A stretch of 64,000 bases of DNA from JBLWXV01 sp048267245 (GTDB lineage Bacteria; Bdellovibrionota; Bacteriovoracia; Bacteriovoracales; Bacteriovoracaceae): positions 1,798,001 to 1,862,000 of the forward strand of contig JBLWXV010000001.1 in assembly GCA_048267245.1 (NCBI GenBank), in the 5' to 3' direction. Positions 1 to 8,855 of this stretch are shown piece by piece; within the stretch, counting starts at the first letter, position 1, and the number at the start of each line of letters is the position of its first letter. The notes under the pieces are model-generated. The model saw only the letters and a program-made list of their open reading frames with translations. It was not told the DNA's origin and searched no databases. The translations under genes were made by a program, and so were the position numbers.

Positions 1-729
1 GGCGACATTAGATTTAAAGATGTGTGGATGGCCTATCAAGGGGATAATTATGTCCTGCGGGGTCTCGACTTTCACATTAAATCTGGTGAGATGATCGGCT
101 TGGTGGGAACCACTGGCTGTGGCAAGACGACCACAGTCTCGCTTCTGTCTCGTCTCTATCCCTACAATAAGGGCCAGGTACTTCTCGATGGAATTGAGAT
201 TAAAGACTTTAAGCGCTCTTTCCTTCGCGATCAAGTGGGCTTTGTCTCTCAAGACGTGGTGATCTTTAGAGGTTCGCTCAGACAAAACCTTGTGAGCAAT
301 GACCAGGTGAGCGATGAAGAAGTGGAGCGCGCAAGCCGCCTAACTGGACTCTTAAGAGTGATGAAAGAGGCCGAACTCACCTTTGAATCAGAGCTTCTCG
401 AAGGGGGAGTGAACCTTTCAAATGGTCAGCGCCAGCTAATTGCCCTTACGCGCATTCTCTTAAAGAATCCAAGTATTCTCATTCTCGATGAGGCCACGGC
501 CAATATTGATCCCTATTACGAGTCGATTATCCACGACGCCGTCGATAAAGTGATGGAGGGCAGGACATGTTTGATTATTGCCCACCGTTTGGCGACACTT
601 AAGAGCTGTGATCGTATCTTTGTTTTTGAAAAGGGCGAGTTAGTTGAAAGTGGTGCTCCAAGTGAACTCTTGGGCGCGGGAGCGCACTTTGCGAAACTTC
701 AAAGTGCAGGTGAAGGCGCTTTAGTTTAG
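1..729 (+). CDS. ABC exporter ATPase domain (C-terminal part, 5' truncated)
   Basis: The reading frame is open from base 1, so this is the 3' end of a gene starting outside the window; the first internal ATG is at 22. What remains is a complete nucleotide-binding domain: Walker A GTTGCGKTT (about residue 37 from base 1), Q-loop FVSQD, signature LSNGQRQ, Walker B ILILDEAT and H-loop AHR. The LSNGQRQ signature and the preceding EGGVNLS stretch are typical of MsbA/MdlB-type exporters, in which a six-helix membrane domain precedes the ATPase. The protein would therefore sit in the inner membrane and pump a lipid or drug-like substrate outward. It ends just before a convergent methyltransferase gene. 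The exporter family is clear. The substrate is not, and the membrane domain cannot be seen here. Confidence 0.93.
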   Translation, partial: GDIRFKDVWMAYQGDNYVLRGLDFHIKSGEMIGLVGTTGCGKTTTVSLLSRLYPYNKGQVLLDGIEIKDFKRSFLRDQVGFVSQDVVIFRGSLRQNLVSNDQVSDEEVERASRLTGLLRVMKEAELTFESELLEGGVNLSNGQRQLIALTRILLKNPSILILDEATANIDPYYESIIHDAVDKVMEGRTCLIIAHRLATLKSCDRIFVFEKGELVESGAPSELLGAGAHFAKLQSAGEGALV

Positions 730-732
730 AGA

Positions 733-1911
733 CTAAAGCGCTGGTTCAACTTCTTTTTTTACCTTGTAATGGAAGGCCTTCTCTCTCATCGTGCGAATCG
801 TATTTTCGATTGCGGCCTTTGAGACTTTCTTAGTGAGGGCGACTTTTTCACTCTTTTTAAAGTGAGCTAAAAGTTGCGCTCCAATAGCACGGCCTAGAAG
901 TGGGGGAACGGCGTTTCCGATTTGGCGCCACTGGGCAGAGACTGGGCCCATGAACACAAAGTCATTGGGAAAGCTCTGAATCGCAGCGGCCTCTCTGGCC
1001 GTGAGATAGCGGTTTTCCACTGGGTGAAAGTAATTATGACGGTGGGTCATGATTGTTGGCGAGGGTTCAGCGCGATTTAAGCGGTGATACTTCGTCTGGC
1101 GAAAGCGACCTTCTGGGAGATTTTCCCAGTCAATACCAAGCTTGAGAGACTTACTCTTGAAGTAGGCTTTTTCATCGCGCTCATAGCGAATGCCCTTGCC
1201 CTCTGGAATCTTAGCGATGCGCTTGCGATCAATTTCAGAGGCAATCTTAGCGGCCTTAATATCGTGGTTAAAAGTCTCACCATTCTTTGTGGTGAGATCA
1301 CTAATCACTTCACCCACAGTTGCAGCGGGGCGGAAGTTCTTGGCGACAATTGTATTGTGAGTTTCACGAGGATAGTCGACTAGACCAATGCGTGAGCCCA
1401 CAAGAATCGTGCGTCTTCTCTTTTCGGGCACACCATAATTGTCAGCACTCATCACTTTAACGTTCATGTGATAGCCGAGTTCGCCAAATTTTTTAAAGAT
1501 GGCAAAGAGCGTGTCTTCATTCTTACTGGCCACAAGACCAGTGACGTTTTCCATTACCACAAAGAGTGGTTTAGTGTGCTTAACGATGCGAATAAATTCT
1601 AGGAAGAGGCGATTGCGCTCGTCTTTAGGATTTCCCATTCCAACCGTTGAAAAACCTTGGCAAGGTGGTCCACCAACGACGGCGTGAACAGTTTCGCCTT
1701 TTAAGAGTTCATTGAGTCTCTCTGTTGAGAGCTCTTTGATATCGCCACAGTAGACTTCAGCGTCTTTGTGATTGGCCTTGAAAGTTTCCATGGCGTACTT
1801 GTCAAAGTCCACCCCTAGAAGGCATTTCCAGCCGGCCATTTCCATACCGCATGACAGTCCGCCAGCACCGGCGAAGACGTCGATAAAATTAAGTTTTGAT
1901 TTTCGCGTCAT
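733..1911 (-). CDS. DNA (cytosine-5) methyltransferase
   Basis: This 392-residue enzyme would transfer a methyl group from S-adenosylmethionine to C5 of cytosine in a specific DNA sequence. The motifs appear in order: motif I FAGAGGLS (residues 13-20, SAM binding), motif IV GGPPCQGFS with catalytic Cys84, motif VI ENV (121-123), motif VIII as PEKRRRTILVG (the usual Gln of QxRxR is Glu164), and C-terminal motifs IX-X near RLNRAEPSPT and QIGNAVPP. The length is normal for a single-chain C5 enzyme and all catalytic motifs are intact. No restriction endonuclease is recognisable next door. The upstream gene (1978-2658) is of unknown function, so the enzyme looks solitary, which would fit gene regulation or protection from foreign restriction. 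The target sequence cannot be read from the protein. Confidence 0.93.
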   Translation of the reverse strand: MTRKSKLNFIDVFAGAGGLSCGMEMAGWKCLLGVDFDKYAMETFKANHKDAEVYCGDIKELSTERLNELLKGETVHAVVGGPPCQGFSTVGMGNPKDERNRLFLEFIRIVKHTKPLFVVMENVTGLVASKNEDTLFAIFKKFGELGYHMNVKVMSADNYGVPEKRRRTILVGSRIGLVDYPRETHNTIVAKNFRPAATVGEVISDLTTKNGETFNHDIKAAKIASEIDRKRIAKIPEGKGIRYERDEKAYFKSKSLKLGIDWENLPEGRFRQTKYHRLNRAEPSPTIMTHRHNYFHPVENRYLTAREAAAIQSFPNDFVFMGPVSAQWRQIGNAVPPLLGRAIGAQLLAHFKKSEKVALTKKVSKAAIENTIRTMREKAFHYKVKKEVEPAL

Positions 1912-1977
1912 AAATTGTGTGTGAGTCTAAAGTTGATCTTCCTAATAGAATAATTGTCGGTATTCACTCATGGTGTG

Positions 1978-2658
1978 TCAACCAAACTTCTTCAAGTGTT
2001 GCACTTTGTCGTCCATTTCTTTCTCACTGGTCACGGGTGCCATGGGAGTGACGCTCTCAGGAGAGTGGACAATATGAAATCTACTGCCAAGCTCTTGGCC
2101 CATCTGGGTGAGAGGAGAAATATGTCGCTCTAGGCTAAACGCCTGGCGAGGACAGAGTTGCATTTTATAATCACAGCCCTGGGCCCAATTGGATTCCTCT
2201 AATGAGTGAATAAAGAAAGTTCTCTCACTAGATCTAAGGACCTCGGACATGAAAGCGAGTGTTTGCTCGCGAACTTCGTAGGGAAGTTCAATTCCACTTG
2301 TGCTGAGGATAACAAAGCGCTGATCGGCTTCGGTCAGGGCGCAGACTAGGCGAAGCAAAGTCTTCTTTTGCTTGGAACAGGCCTCTTGGTCTTGCATGAA
2401 TTTTGAAACTTCGCTCGAAGCGGCCAGTAGACTTTTTAAATAATACTCAGTTGCATCCTGATACTTATCGACAAATTTCTTCCAAGTGAGATCACTAGTT
2501 AGAAAGTCTTCACTAGAATCGACAAAGGCAAATTGATAGGGAAGGCGTACGCCCCAACACTTTAAAAATTTCAGTACCCGCGCCAGCGGATTGCTGTCAT
2601 TTTCATCGCCCAACCAGATCATTTGAGCATTTAGGTCTGTCTTTTGCCTTTTGGTCAT
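1978..2658 (-). CDS. Hypothetical protein, 226 aa
   Basis: I do not recognise this family. The product is soluble, with no signal peptide or membrane segment. It has an early WLGDENDSNPLARVL stretch, a central helical part with scattered cysteines, an alternating hydrophobic strand-like segment (QRFVILSTSGIELP), and a charged, lysine-rich C-terminus. It lies 66 bp upstream of the methyltransferase gene on the same strand and may be cotranscribed with it. A role as a partner or cognate nuclease is conceivable, but no PD-(D/E)XK, HNH or GIY-YIG motif is visible. The start is the ATG at 2658, which places the gene divergent from the MnmA paralogue. Confidence 0.7.
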   Translation of the reverse strand: MTKRQKTDLNAQMIWLGDENDSNPLARVLKFLKCWGVRLPYQFAFVDSSEDFLTSDLTWKKFVDKYQDATEYYLKSLLAASSEVSKFMQDQEACSKQKKTLLRLVCALTEADQRFVILSTSGIELPYEVREQTLAFMSEVLRSSERTFFIHSLEESNWAQGCDYKMQLCPRQAFSLERHISPLTQMGQELGSRFHIVHSPESVTPMAPVTSEKEMDDKVQHLKKFG

Positions 2659-2755
2659 ACGACTTTATCGGATGGGCAAAGGGGTTAATTAAGACAAGTG
2701 TGCATAAAAGCATAATTTTTTGGCATAATAGGAGGGAAGATCAATTGGAAGGTAC

Positions 2756-3961
2756 ATGCAAACTAGAAAATCTGTTGTTGTTGGACTCACTGGAAGACTC
2801 GATTCAACCGTCGCCGCCTATCTTTTAAAGAAGCAGGGCTTTCATGTTATTGGGGTAGCAGTGCACTTTTGCGACCCCAAGTCCCCAGAGGCAAAACTTG
2901 GGGGCTCACTTGTGATTGAATCTTTGGAGGAGGTGAAGGCGCTGGCCGACTCAATGGATATTACTTTCTATGCTGTAAATGCTGAGGCCGAGTTCAAGAG
3001 CTTCATCGTCGATCCGTTTGTAGAGTCCAGGCTTTTTGGTCAACATTTTGCTATTGAATGCGCCCTTCACAAGATGCTCTTTGAGATCCTCGCCCAAAAA
3101 GTTGAGAAATTGGGGGCCAATGAATTTGCGACCGGCCACTACGCCAAGGTTGCTCGCTCACAGAAGGCGAGCGAGCTGAGTTTGATTGCGGCCAATGATC
3201 TTCTAAGCGACCAGTCTTACCAACTCTCGCGCGCACCTAGGCATCTGCTCTCCAAAGTTATTTTTCCTCTTTCAGATCTTAGAAAGACTGAAGTCGAAAA
3301 GGTCGGAAAACTCATCGCTGGAAAACCCAAGCCTTCAAAGCCCCTTGAGAGGGAACTGCTCTTTAATCGCCCTGACCTCACTGAAATCGTGATTCGTGGA
3401 AGCGCTCCTAAACTCTACCGTGAGGGACCAGTTGTGCGCTATCTTGAAGATACGGGACTGGGTGATCACAAAGGTGTTCACCTCTACTACAATTCACAAA
3501 AAAAATTAATGAACCAAAGTACCGGAACGTCACTAGACCGCGACCTTGTGGTGGTTGATATCGCTGCTTCTAGAGGCATTATCTACGTGGAGTATCCGAA
3601 AAATATTTTGCAGTCTCACTTGATTTTGCACCAGCTAGATTTCGATCATGGCTTTGATCAAACCAAGGCCAGAGAAGTATGGCTTCAAATCACTCCTTAC
3701 TCAAAGCGAGTCAAGGGCAAATTACACTTTCTCAATAATCAGTTCGGACTAGTTGAACTCAAGAATGCTCTTCACGGTGAGGTCTTCACAGGACAAGTGG
3801 TCTCTCTTGGGACGAAAGAGGGCGCCGGCTCAAAAATTCTTGGAAGTGGGAGAGTGCTCAAAAGTGGTGAACTCAAAGACCGCGAGTTCTTCTCACTTCC
3901 AGATAAAAGTTCAGAGGAAGAAGAAGCTCCTGTGGAGAAGAAATGGGATTTTATTTTTTAA
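2756..3961 (+). CDS. Degenerate MnmA (tRNA 2-thiouridylase) paralogue
   Basis: The 401-residue product has the overall MnmA/TRMU layout: an N-terminal PP-loop Rossmann domain, the GANEFATGHYAK segment, a central region, and a C-terminal beta domain. Key residues have changed compared with the true MnmA encoded at 5113-6282. The PP-loop SGGVDS has become TGRLDS (residues 12-17). The first catalytic cysteine position is kept as Cys102 in AIECALHKM, but the second, in the STGICFIG block, is missing altogether. ATP binding and persulfide chemistry are therefore doubtful. It may have a changed role (RNA binding, a regulatory subunit, or another thiolation substrate). The gene overlaps the following M28-like gene by 19 bp, so the two are probably translated together. 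The family is fairly certain and the function is unknown. Confidence 0.8.
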   Translation: MQTRKSVVVGLTGRLDSTVAAYLLKKQGFHVIGVAVHFCDPKSPEAKLGGSLVIESLEEVKALADSMDITFYAVNAEAEFKSFIVDPFVESRLFGQHFAIECALHKMLFEILAQKVEKLGANEFATGHYAKVARSQKASELSLIAANDLLSDQSYQLSRAPRHLLSKVIFPLSDLRKTEVEKVGKLIAGKPKPSKPLERELLFNRPDLTEIVIRGSAPKLYREGPVVRYLEDTGLGDHKGVHLYYNSQKKLMNQSTGTSLDRDLVVVDIAASRGIIYVEYPKNILQSHLILHQLDFDHGFDQTKAREVWLQITPYSKRVKGKLHFLNNQFGLVELKNALHGEVFTGQVVSLGTKEGAGSKILGSGRVLKSGELKDREFFSLPDKSSEEEEAPVEKKWDFIF

Positions 3962-5085
3962 TTAGCGCGCTCATCCTCTCTGTTTTTTCACTAGAGGCCA
4001 AAGAGATTAAACTCTCGCGCGCGCAGATGACTCCAAAGACCGTTTATAATCTTAGAAGCTTAAGTAGTGTCTACACCCGCAAAATGTTGGTGCAAGAACT
4101 GCGAGACTTTGTAGTCAGTAGTGGCAAGACTCGCTATGTGGGTGCCCCAAATCACGCGGAGATATCAAAATATTTAAAGACTCGCATTGAAGCTCTCTCT
4201 GGTGGAGTGGGCGAACTTCGCGAGCAAACTTTTACTCCCGACGTCTCCTACGCCGCCCTTCAATTTGAAAATAATTTTAAGACACAAATGCAGGGGCTCA
4301 TGAAAGAGACTGATCCCGAATATATAAAACTTCGCTCCTATACTGATCAAATGAAAGCGGCAGCAACTAGTTTAAAAGATAAAAAGGGAGTCAATCTCAT
4401 TTGGGAGCGCAAGGGCACTGAACCCGAGGCGCAGGTTCTTATTTTAGGCGCCAATTACGATTCCCTTGCCCTTGGTAAAGACACCTTAAAACTCGATCCT
4501 GAAGCTAGCGCCCCCGGTGCCGACGACAACGCTTCCGGACTGGCCATCGCACTTGGCCTCATTGAAATTCTCTCAAAGATCAATCTGCCAAAAACAATTC
4601 GCATTGTTTTCTTTGACTACGGAGAGTTTCACGCCCTTGGAAGTCGCGCGTACGTAAAAGAAAATCTTGGAGATAATTCTAAGGTTGCGGGCTTTGTGAA
4701 TCTCCTCATGCTAGGCCACGACTCTTCGATTACTGATAAGCTCAAAAAGAGTGGCAATATGAAAATCTACATTCAAGGCCCAGAATCTAAGGGCCACGAG
4801 CAGGACTTGAAATTGGCCACCTATTTTGAGGAGATGGGCTCAGAGGTGAGCTCTTCAGTGAGGGCCAAGATTGAGGCCAATGCCCTACCGGCGAGCGACA
4901 ATGTGAGCTTTTGGCAGGCGGCAATACCTGCACTGGTCTTCACTGGGGACTGGGAGGCGGACTTTAATCCCCGAAATCACAGTTCTGACGACTTTGTGGA
5001 GACCCTCAATCAGCAGAGTCTCTATAACAATTATAAATTCGCTCTCTCGGCCACGGTTGGATGGCTCTACGATATTGTGCCCTAG
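3943..5085 (+). CDS. M28-family peptidase-like protein, metal site degenerate
   Basis: This is a 380-residue exported protein with an N-terminal hydrophobic signal segment (FYFLISALILSVFSLEA) followed by an aminopeptidase S/Y-type M28 fold. Recognisable blocks are VLILGANYDS, PGADDNASG, IVFFDYGEFHALGS, VNLLMLG and NHSSDDF. Three positions depart from the family: the zinc-ligand His of HYDS is Asn171, the general-base Glu of the EE pair is Gly227 (Glu228 is kept), and the Asp of the NLDM block is Leu255. Asp194 and the final His remain. The protein may be a non-catalytic binding protein or use a different metal arrangement. The ATG at 3943 is preceded by GGAGAAG and lies inside the end of the MnmA-like gene, which suggests coupling. 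The fold is fairly sure; loss of activity is inferred. Confidence 0.85.
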   Translation: MGFYFLISALILSVFSLEAKEIKLSRAQMTPKTVYNLRSLSSVYTRKMLVQELRDFVVSSGKTRYVGAPNHAEISKYLKTRIEALSGGVGELREQTFTPDVSYAALQFENNFKTQMQGLMKETDPEYIKLRSYTDQMKAAATSLKDKKGVNLIWERKGTEPEAQVLILGANYDSLALGKDTLKLDPEASAPGADDNASGLAIALGLIEILSKINLPKTIRIVFFDYGEFHALGSRAYVKENLGDNSKVAGFVNLLMLGHDSSITDKLKKSGNMKIYIQGPESKGHEQDLKLATYFEEMGSEVSSSVRAKIEANALPASDNVSFWQAAIPALVFTGDWEADFNPRNHSSDDFVETLNQQSLYNNYKFALSATVGWLYDIVP

Positions 5086-5112
5086 GCCTTTTTTTGTTAC
5101 ATTCGCCCAGTC

Positions 5113-6282
5113 ATGAATAATCAAGCTTCAAACTCATCAAAAACCGTTGTTATTGGTATGTCTGGTGGAGTCGACTCCTCCGTGTGTGCGGCCGTGCTCA
5201 AAGAGCAGGGCTACAACGTGATTGGCCTCTTCATGAAGAATTGGGAAGAGGAGGATGAGAATGGGGTTTGCCAGGCCTCTAAGGAATTTGCCGATGTCGA
5301 GCGAGTGTGTGCCAAGCTCGATATTCCCTGCTACTCGGTGGAATTTGTGCGCGAGTACCGAGATGGTGTGTTTTCACATTTTCTGACTGAATACGAAGCG
5401 GGTCATACGCCCAATCCTGATATTCTGTGTAACCGCGAAATTAAATTCAAGGTCTTCTTTAACGAGGCCATGCGCCTAGGTGCGGATTACCTTGCAACCG
5501 GACACTACTGCCAAAATCTAGTTTTGGATGGAGAGCAGCGCCTAGTGAAAGGGGAAGATCCCGGCAAGGATCAGACTTACTTTCTCTACGCCATTAACGG
5601 TGAAGTCCTTCCCAAGATTCTCTTTCCCATCGGTCACCTTCAAAAGAGTGAAGTGCGTGAGATCGCGCATAAGTACGACCTCGCAACTAAAGATAAGAAA
5701 GACTCCACGGGCATTTGTTTTATTGGCGAGAGAAACTTTAAAAATTTTCTATCAAATTACCTCGCTATAAAAACTGGAAACTTTGAAACGCTTGAAGGCA
5801 GTGTCGTTGGTGAACACTCTGGGGTTGCCTACTACACTCTCGGTCAGCGCAAGGGTCTTGGACTTGGCGGTCAAGGCGAGCCGTGGTTTGTGGTGGGCAA
5901 AGATATTGAGCGCAACGTCGTGATTGTGGAGCGCGGAGAATTTCATCCGGCCCTCTATACCGATGGACTGAGTGCTACAGAGATCACCTGGATTGGTGGT
6001 GAAAAATTTAAGAGTGAGGTCGTGCAGCGCTTGCCATTAAAAGTGCGTGCAAAAGTTCGCTACCGCCAAAAAGATCAAGACTGCACGATTGTAAGTATCG
6101 AAGGCGATCGCATGACTGTTCACTTTGATCACCCTCAGCGCGCTGTCACTCCAAGACAATCCATCGTCTTCTACGAGGAGATCGCAGGTCATAGCGTCTG
6201 CCTTGGTGGTGCGATGATTGAAGCTCCCTTTGCCAGCTATCACGAACTAGCAAAGTCACTTCCTGAGACTCTCGGCTCCTAA
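5113..6282 (+). CDS. mnmA: tRNA-specific 2-thiouridylase MnmA
   Basis: MnmA activates U34 of tRNA-Lys, -Glu and -Gln with ATP and inserts sulfur to make 2-thiouridine in the cytoplasm. The 389-residue product has the PP-loop SGGVDSS (residues 17-23), the catalytic cysteine Cys106 in NPDILCN, the second cysteine Cys202 in STGICFIGERNF, the LATGHY block, and the YYTLGQRKGLG segment leading into the C-terminal beta-barrel. All family features are intact and the length is normal. It follows the M28-like gene by 27 bp on the same strand, behind the degenerate MnmA paralogue, so the locus holds one functional and one altered copy. The end is 4 bp from the convergent FAD oxidoreductase gene. Confidence 0.97.
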   Translation: MNNQASNSSKTVVIGMSGGVDSSVCAAVLKEQGYNVIGLFMKNWEEEDENGVCQASKEFADVERVCAKLDIPCYSVEFVREYRDGVFSHFLTEYEAGHTPNPDILCNREIKFKVFFNEAMRLGADYLATGHYCQNLVLDGEQRLVKGEDPGKDQTYFLYAINGEVLPKILFPIGHLQKSEVREIAHKYDLATKDKKDSTGICFIGERNFKNFLSNYLAIKTGNFETLEGSVVGEHSGVAYYTLGQRKGLGLGGQGEPWFVVGKDIERNVVIVERGEFHPALYTDGLSATEITWIGGEKFKSEVVQRLPLKVRAKVRYRQKDQDCTIVSIEGDRMTVHFDHPQRAVTPRQSIVFYEEIAGHSVCLGGAMIEAPFASYHELAKSLPETLGS

Positions 6283-6286
6283 AGAG

Positions 6287-7939
6287 TTAGAGCTCGCCCA
6301 TAATCTTACTGGCCGCAATCACACCGCTATAGAGGGCCGCCTCAATAGAGGGATTTCCCCAATTGTCTTGCCCAGCAAAGTGAATCTTATCGTTGATACT
6401 GGCACAGGCTTTTTCAAACATCTTACTGGCCATGCCATTTTTCACACTGGCCGGGAGGGCGTGTCCATAGCGCGTGAGGCGAATGCCAGTGATATCGTCT
6501 AAGCTCATACCCTGATTCTTTAGGAAAGGCTCAATTCTCTTATGAATGCGAGCGACATACTTCTCATAGAGCGTGTCGATAAAGAGATACTGCTGTCCCA
6601 TGTGATAGGGGATGGGAATGTAGAGAGTCAGAGCGCTTGCCGTTGCACTCTCTTCGTTGGCCCAGTCGGCAAAAATAATATCAGTATAGACCCGCTTGGT
6701 TGAATCTTTATACTCACTTCTAGGCACTTCACCCGTTAGGCAGTAGAGATCATAGTCGTGGGGCTTTCTCTTATTTTTTAAGATCACATTGGCCACTAAA
6801 TAGGCGCGATAATCAATGTCGTGCATCGCCTGGTACTGCACTTTTGGTAAATTTGAGACAACGTGCTTAGCGACCATTTTAGGAATGGTGACAACGCAAC
6901 TCTTAGCACTGACTGTTTCAAGTGCCTTATTGTCTTTGTGATAGCAAATTTCAACCAAGTCTCCACGCTCGCGCACATTGACGGCGAAGGCGACATTCTT
7001 AAAGGTCACATTATGTCTCTTCTTTAGGATTTCATACATCGCCTGAGCAATGGCCGCATTGCCCCCTGGAAGCGCCTGAATGCCGGCCATATCAGCAGTG
7101 ATGAAGTTGAGCATCTGCGCCGCCGAGATATAGTCATAGGACATGCAGAAAGAGCTCCAGGCGTATTGATGAAAGTACTCTTCGATATGTGGGTGAACAC
7201 TTCCAAACTCGGCCTTAATCCAATCTTCAAAACTCATTTGATCGAGTTTATCAAAGTATTGGCGGCGTTCAGAATTTCCCTCCTCATAGGTGGGGACGTC
7301 GGGATATTCGTTATTGTAGATCTCCCACAGACGAGCGTGAACGCGCTCAAATTCCTGGGCGCGCGCGGGATCAGTGGCCCCTTTCCAAAAGTCAGAGATG
7401 ATTCGGTCTTTAAAACAGAGATCACTCTTTTCATAGGAGACTTTTCTAAAGTAGGGCTTCACGCCAATCTCTTCAAAGAATTGATCAAACTCATCGCCGT
7501 CTTCTGGAATCACACAATAAGCAGAGCCCATGCCAAGGAATGTGTTGTTGTGGACTTCAGCCTTGGCGTTGCCGCCAATCCGAGGGTGACCATCCAGAAG
7601 GAGAATTGATTTCTCCGGTAGTTTCAAAGCGGCGGCAAGGCCTGCGAGACCTGAGCCAACAATCACGACGTCGTATTGCTTATGACTCTTAGGAATGCCG
7701 CCTTTCTTTTTTAGAAATCCCTCTTTATCCCAAAAAATATTGTGGGCCTCATCGTGGTTGTCGCCTAGAATTTGATTGGTGCCCGCAAGTGCAGTTATTT
7801 TAGCAATGGGTGAGATATCATCGGTGAGTGGGGTAAACACTGCGCTCTTTAAGACCTTGGCAAATGTCTTAACCGGTAAAACACTAAATGCACCTAGGTA
7901 GAGGGCACTTTGAAGGAATGCGCGACGGGATTGTTTCAT
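6287..7939 (-). CDS. Tat-exported FAD-dependent amine oxidase-like protein
   Basis: The product (550 aa from the chosen start) has a twin-arginine signal, MKQSRRAFLQ followed by a hydrophobic stretch, so it is folded with cofactor before export to the periplasm. A dinucleotide-binding motif DVVIVGSGLAGLAAA binds the FAD ADP moiety, and the C-terminal HFAGQDNWGNPSIEAAL block is the second FAD-binding segment of the amine oxidase/phytoene desaturase family. I chose the ATG at 7939 over the ATG at 7951 because it is preceded by a GGTGG-like site and begins directly at the Tat signal. The substrate cannot be told. It stands alone, with its end facing mnmA. Confidence 0.88.
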   Translation of the reverse strand: MKQSRRAFLQSALYLGAFSVLPVKTFAKVLKSAVFTPLTDDISPIAKITALAGTNQILGDNHDEAHNIFWDKEGFLKKKGGIPKSHKQYDVVIVGSGLAGLAAALKLPEKSILLLDGHPRIGGNAKAEVHNNTFLGMGSAYCVIPEDGDEFDQFFEEIGVKPYFRKVSYEKSDLCFKDRIISDFWKGATDPARAQEFERVHARLWEIYNNEYPDVPTYEEGNSERRQYFDKLDQMSFEDWIKAEFGSVHPHIEEYFHQYAWSSFCMSYDYISAAQMLNFITADMAGIQALPGGNAAIAQAMYEILKKRHNVTFKNVAFAVNVRERGDLVEICYHKDNKALETVSAKSCVVTIPKMVAKHVVSNLPKVQYQAMHDIDYRAYLVANVILKNKRKPHDYDLYCLTGEVPRSEYKDSTKRVYTDIIFADWANEESATASALTLYIPIPYHMGQQYLFIDTLYEKYVARIHKRIEPFLKNQGMSLDDITGIRLTRYGHALPASVKNGMASKMFEKACASINDKIHFAGQDNWGNPSIEAALYSGVIAASKIMGEL

Positions 7940-8001
7940 ACTAGCCACCATTTGTTTGAGGTGGCAAACTTAGCCTTACAGCTCTCTTAAATCAAGGGAA
8001 A

Positions 8002-8217
8002 TTACCAGAGTTTGGGATCGTTCAGATCGAGGCCCTGATCCTTCTTCAGATGGGCGCGCTCTTCAAAGGCACTACACTCAACGCCTGTTTCACGCTTCAC
8101 CACGAGACTTGGAAAGCTCGCCGTCTTGATGCCATAGAGTCTACAGCCCCTAGGAAGGTTCTTATCCCAGGTGGACATGTAATGACGACATTTAAGGCAG
8201 TTAGGCTTCTTCTCCAT
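8002..8217 (-). CDS. Small cysteine-containing protein, 71 aa
   Basis: The product has a CLKCRHY motif near the N-terminus, then PRGCRLYGIKT and TGVECSAFEE, so four cysteines are spaced as CxxC...C...C. This arrangement, with the WDKNLPRGC and C-x-x-F contexts, resembles widespread short uncharacterised bacterial proteins that probably bind a metal. There is no signal peptide. I recognise the pattern but no function. It is upstream of, and on the same strand as, the FAD oxidoreductase gene. Confidence 0.75.
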   Translation of the reverse strand: MEKKPNCLKCRHYMSTWDKNLPRGCRLYGIKTASFPSLVVKRETGVECSAFEERAHLKKDQGLDLNDPKLW

Positions 8218-8414
8218 GAATCCCTCCAGCAGCTCCTATTCATTATACTAACAACTATCCCAATAAAATCCACCTAATGGCCCATTTTTCCGTCTTCTCT
8301 TTAGACACTTTAAGAATAGGCCCATGAATTTTTGCACAGGGGCCTACTGCGGGCGCATTTTTTAGAGAGAATGCCTTTGAACATTGATTTAGTTTTTCGC
8401 CAAAGGAAATTGAA

Positions 8415-8762
8415 GTGAAATTTAATCTGCACGTTGTCGGACAAGACGATCTAAATGCTGCTGTTGTGACTGAGACACTCAATGCGTTTAACACTGGTCC
8501 CGATCCACTCGAAGAATTGCTCAGCGAATTTGCCGGTCTCGACGCCGAACTTGAGCAACAAGTAATTGAAGCCGACGAAGCACGCGAGCGCGAAATTGCC
8601 GCGGCCCTTGAGGCAGAGCTCGCTGAGATTGCAAAGCGCAAAAACGATTTCATCCCAGAGCAAACAAAGATGGAGCGCGTCTTAAGCTCGCTTAGAGAGC
8701 TCGAGGAATCGCTCAAATATATGAGCTTTTTAACAAACGAAATCGATCATTACGGCCCCTAA
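8415..8762 (+). CDS. Hypothetical acidic helical protein, 115 aa
   Basis: I do not recognise this protein. It is strongly acidic and almost wholly helical in character, with Glu/Ala-rich heptad-like stretches (EQQVIEADEAREREIAA, then LEAELAEIAKR) that suggest a coiled coil. It has no signal peptide, membrane segment or cysteines. An ATG with GAAATTGAAG just upstream was taken as the start. A serine-rich frame on the opposite strand over the same bases looks like its shadow. It is the last gene before the tRNA-Leu. Confidence 0.65.
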   Translation: MKFNLHVVGQDDLNAAVVTETLNAFNTGPDPLEELLSEFAGLDAELEQQVIEADEAREREIAAALEAELAEIAKRKNDFIPEQTKMERVLSSLRELEESLKYMSFLTNEIDHYGP

Positions 8763-8778
8763 TTTTCAAATTTTCTGC

Positions 8779-8807
8779 TTGCCAAAAACAACCCAAGCAC
8801 TTAAATT
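8779..8807 (+). promoter_or_regulatory. Putative sigma-70 promoter for tRNA-Leu
   Basis: TTGCCA at 8779-8784 and TAAATT at 8802-8807 are separated by 17 bp. This would start transcription about 40 bp before the tRNA. It was recognised by eye from consensus only. Confidence 0.4.
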
Positions 8808-8855
8808 ACATCTCTCAACATAACGAAAGTGGTTGATTACATTCAATTCAGATAA

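Noticed and set aside
7166..7609. 147-codon plus-strand frame
   Set aside because: It lies wholly inside the FAD oxidoreductase gene on the other strand, which has strong motifs.
8255..8716. 153-codon serine-rich frame on the minus strand
   Set aside because: It lies opposite the acidic helical gene 8415-8762, and its Ser/Ala-rich composition is that expected of the complement of Glu/Ala codons. It has no plausible ribosome site.
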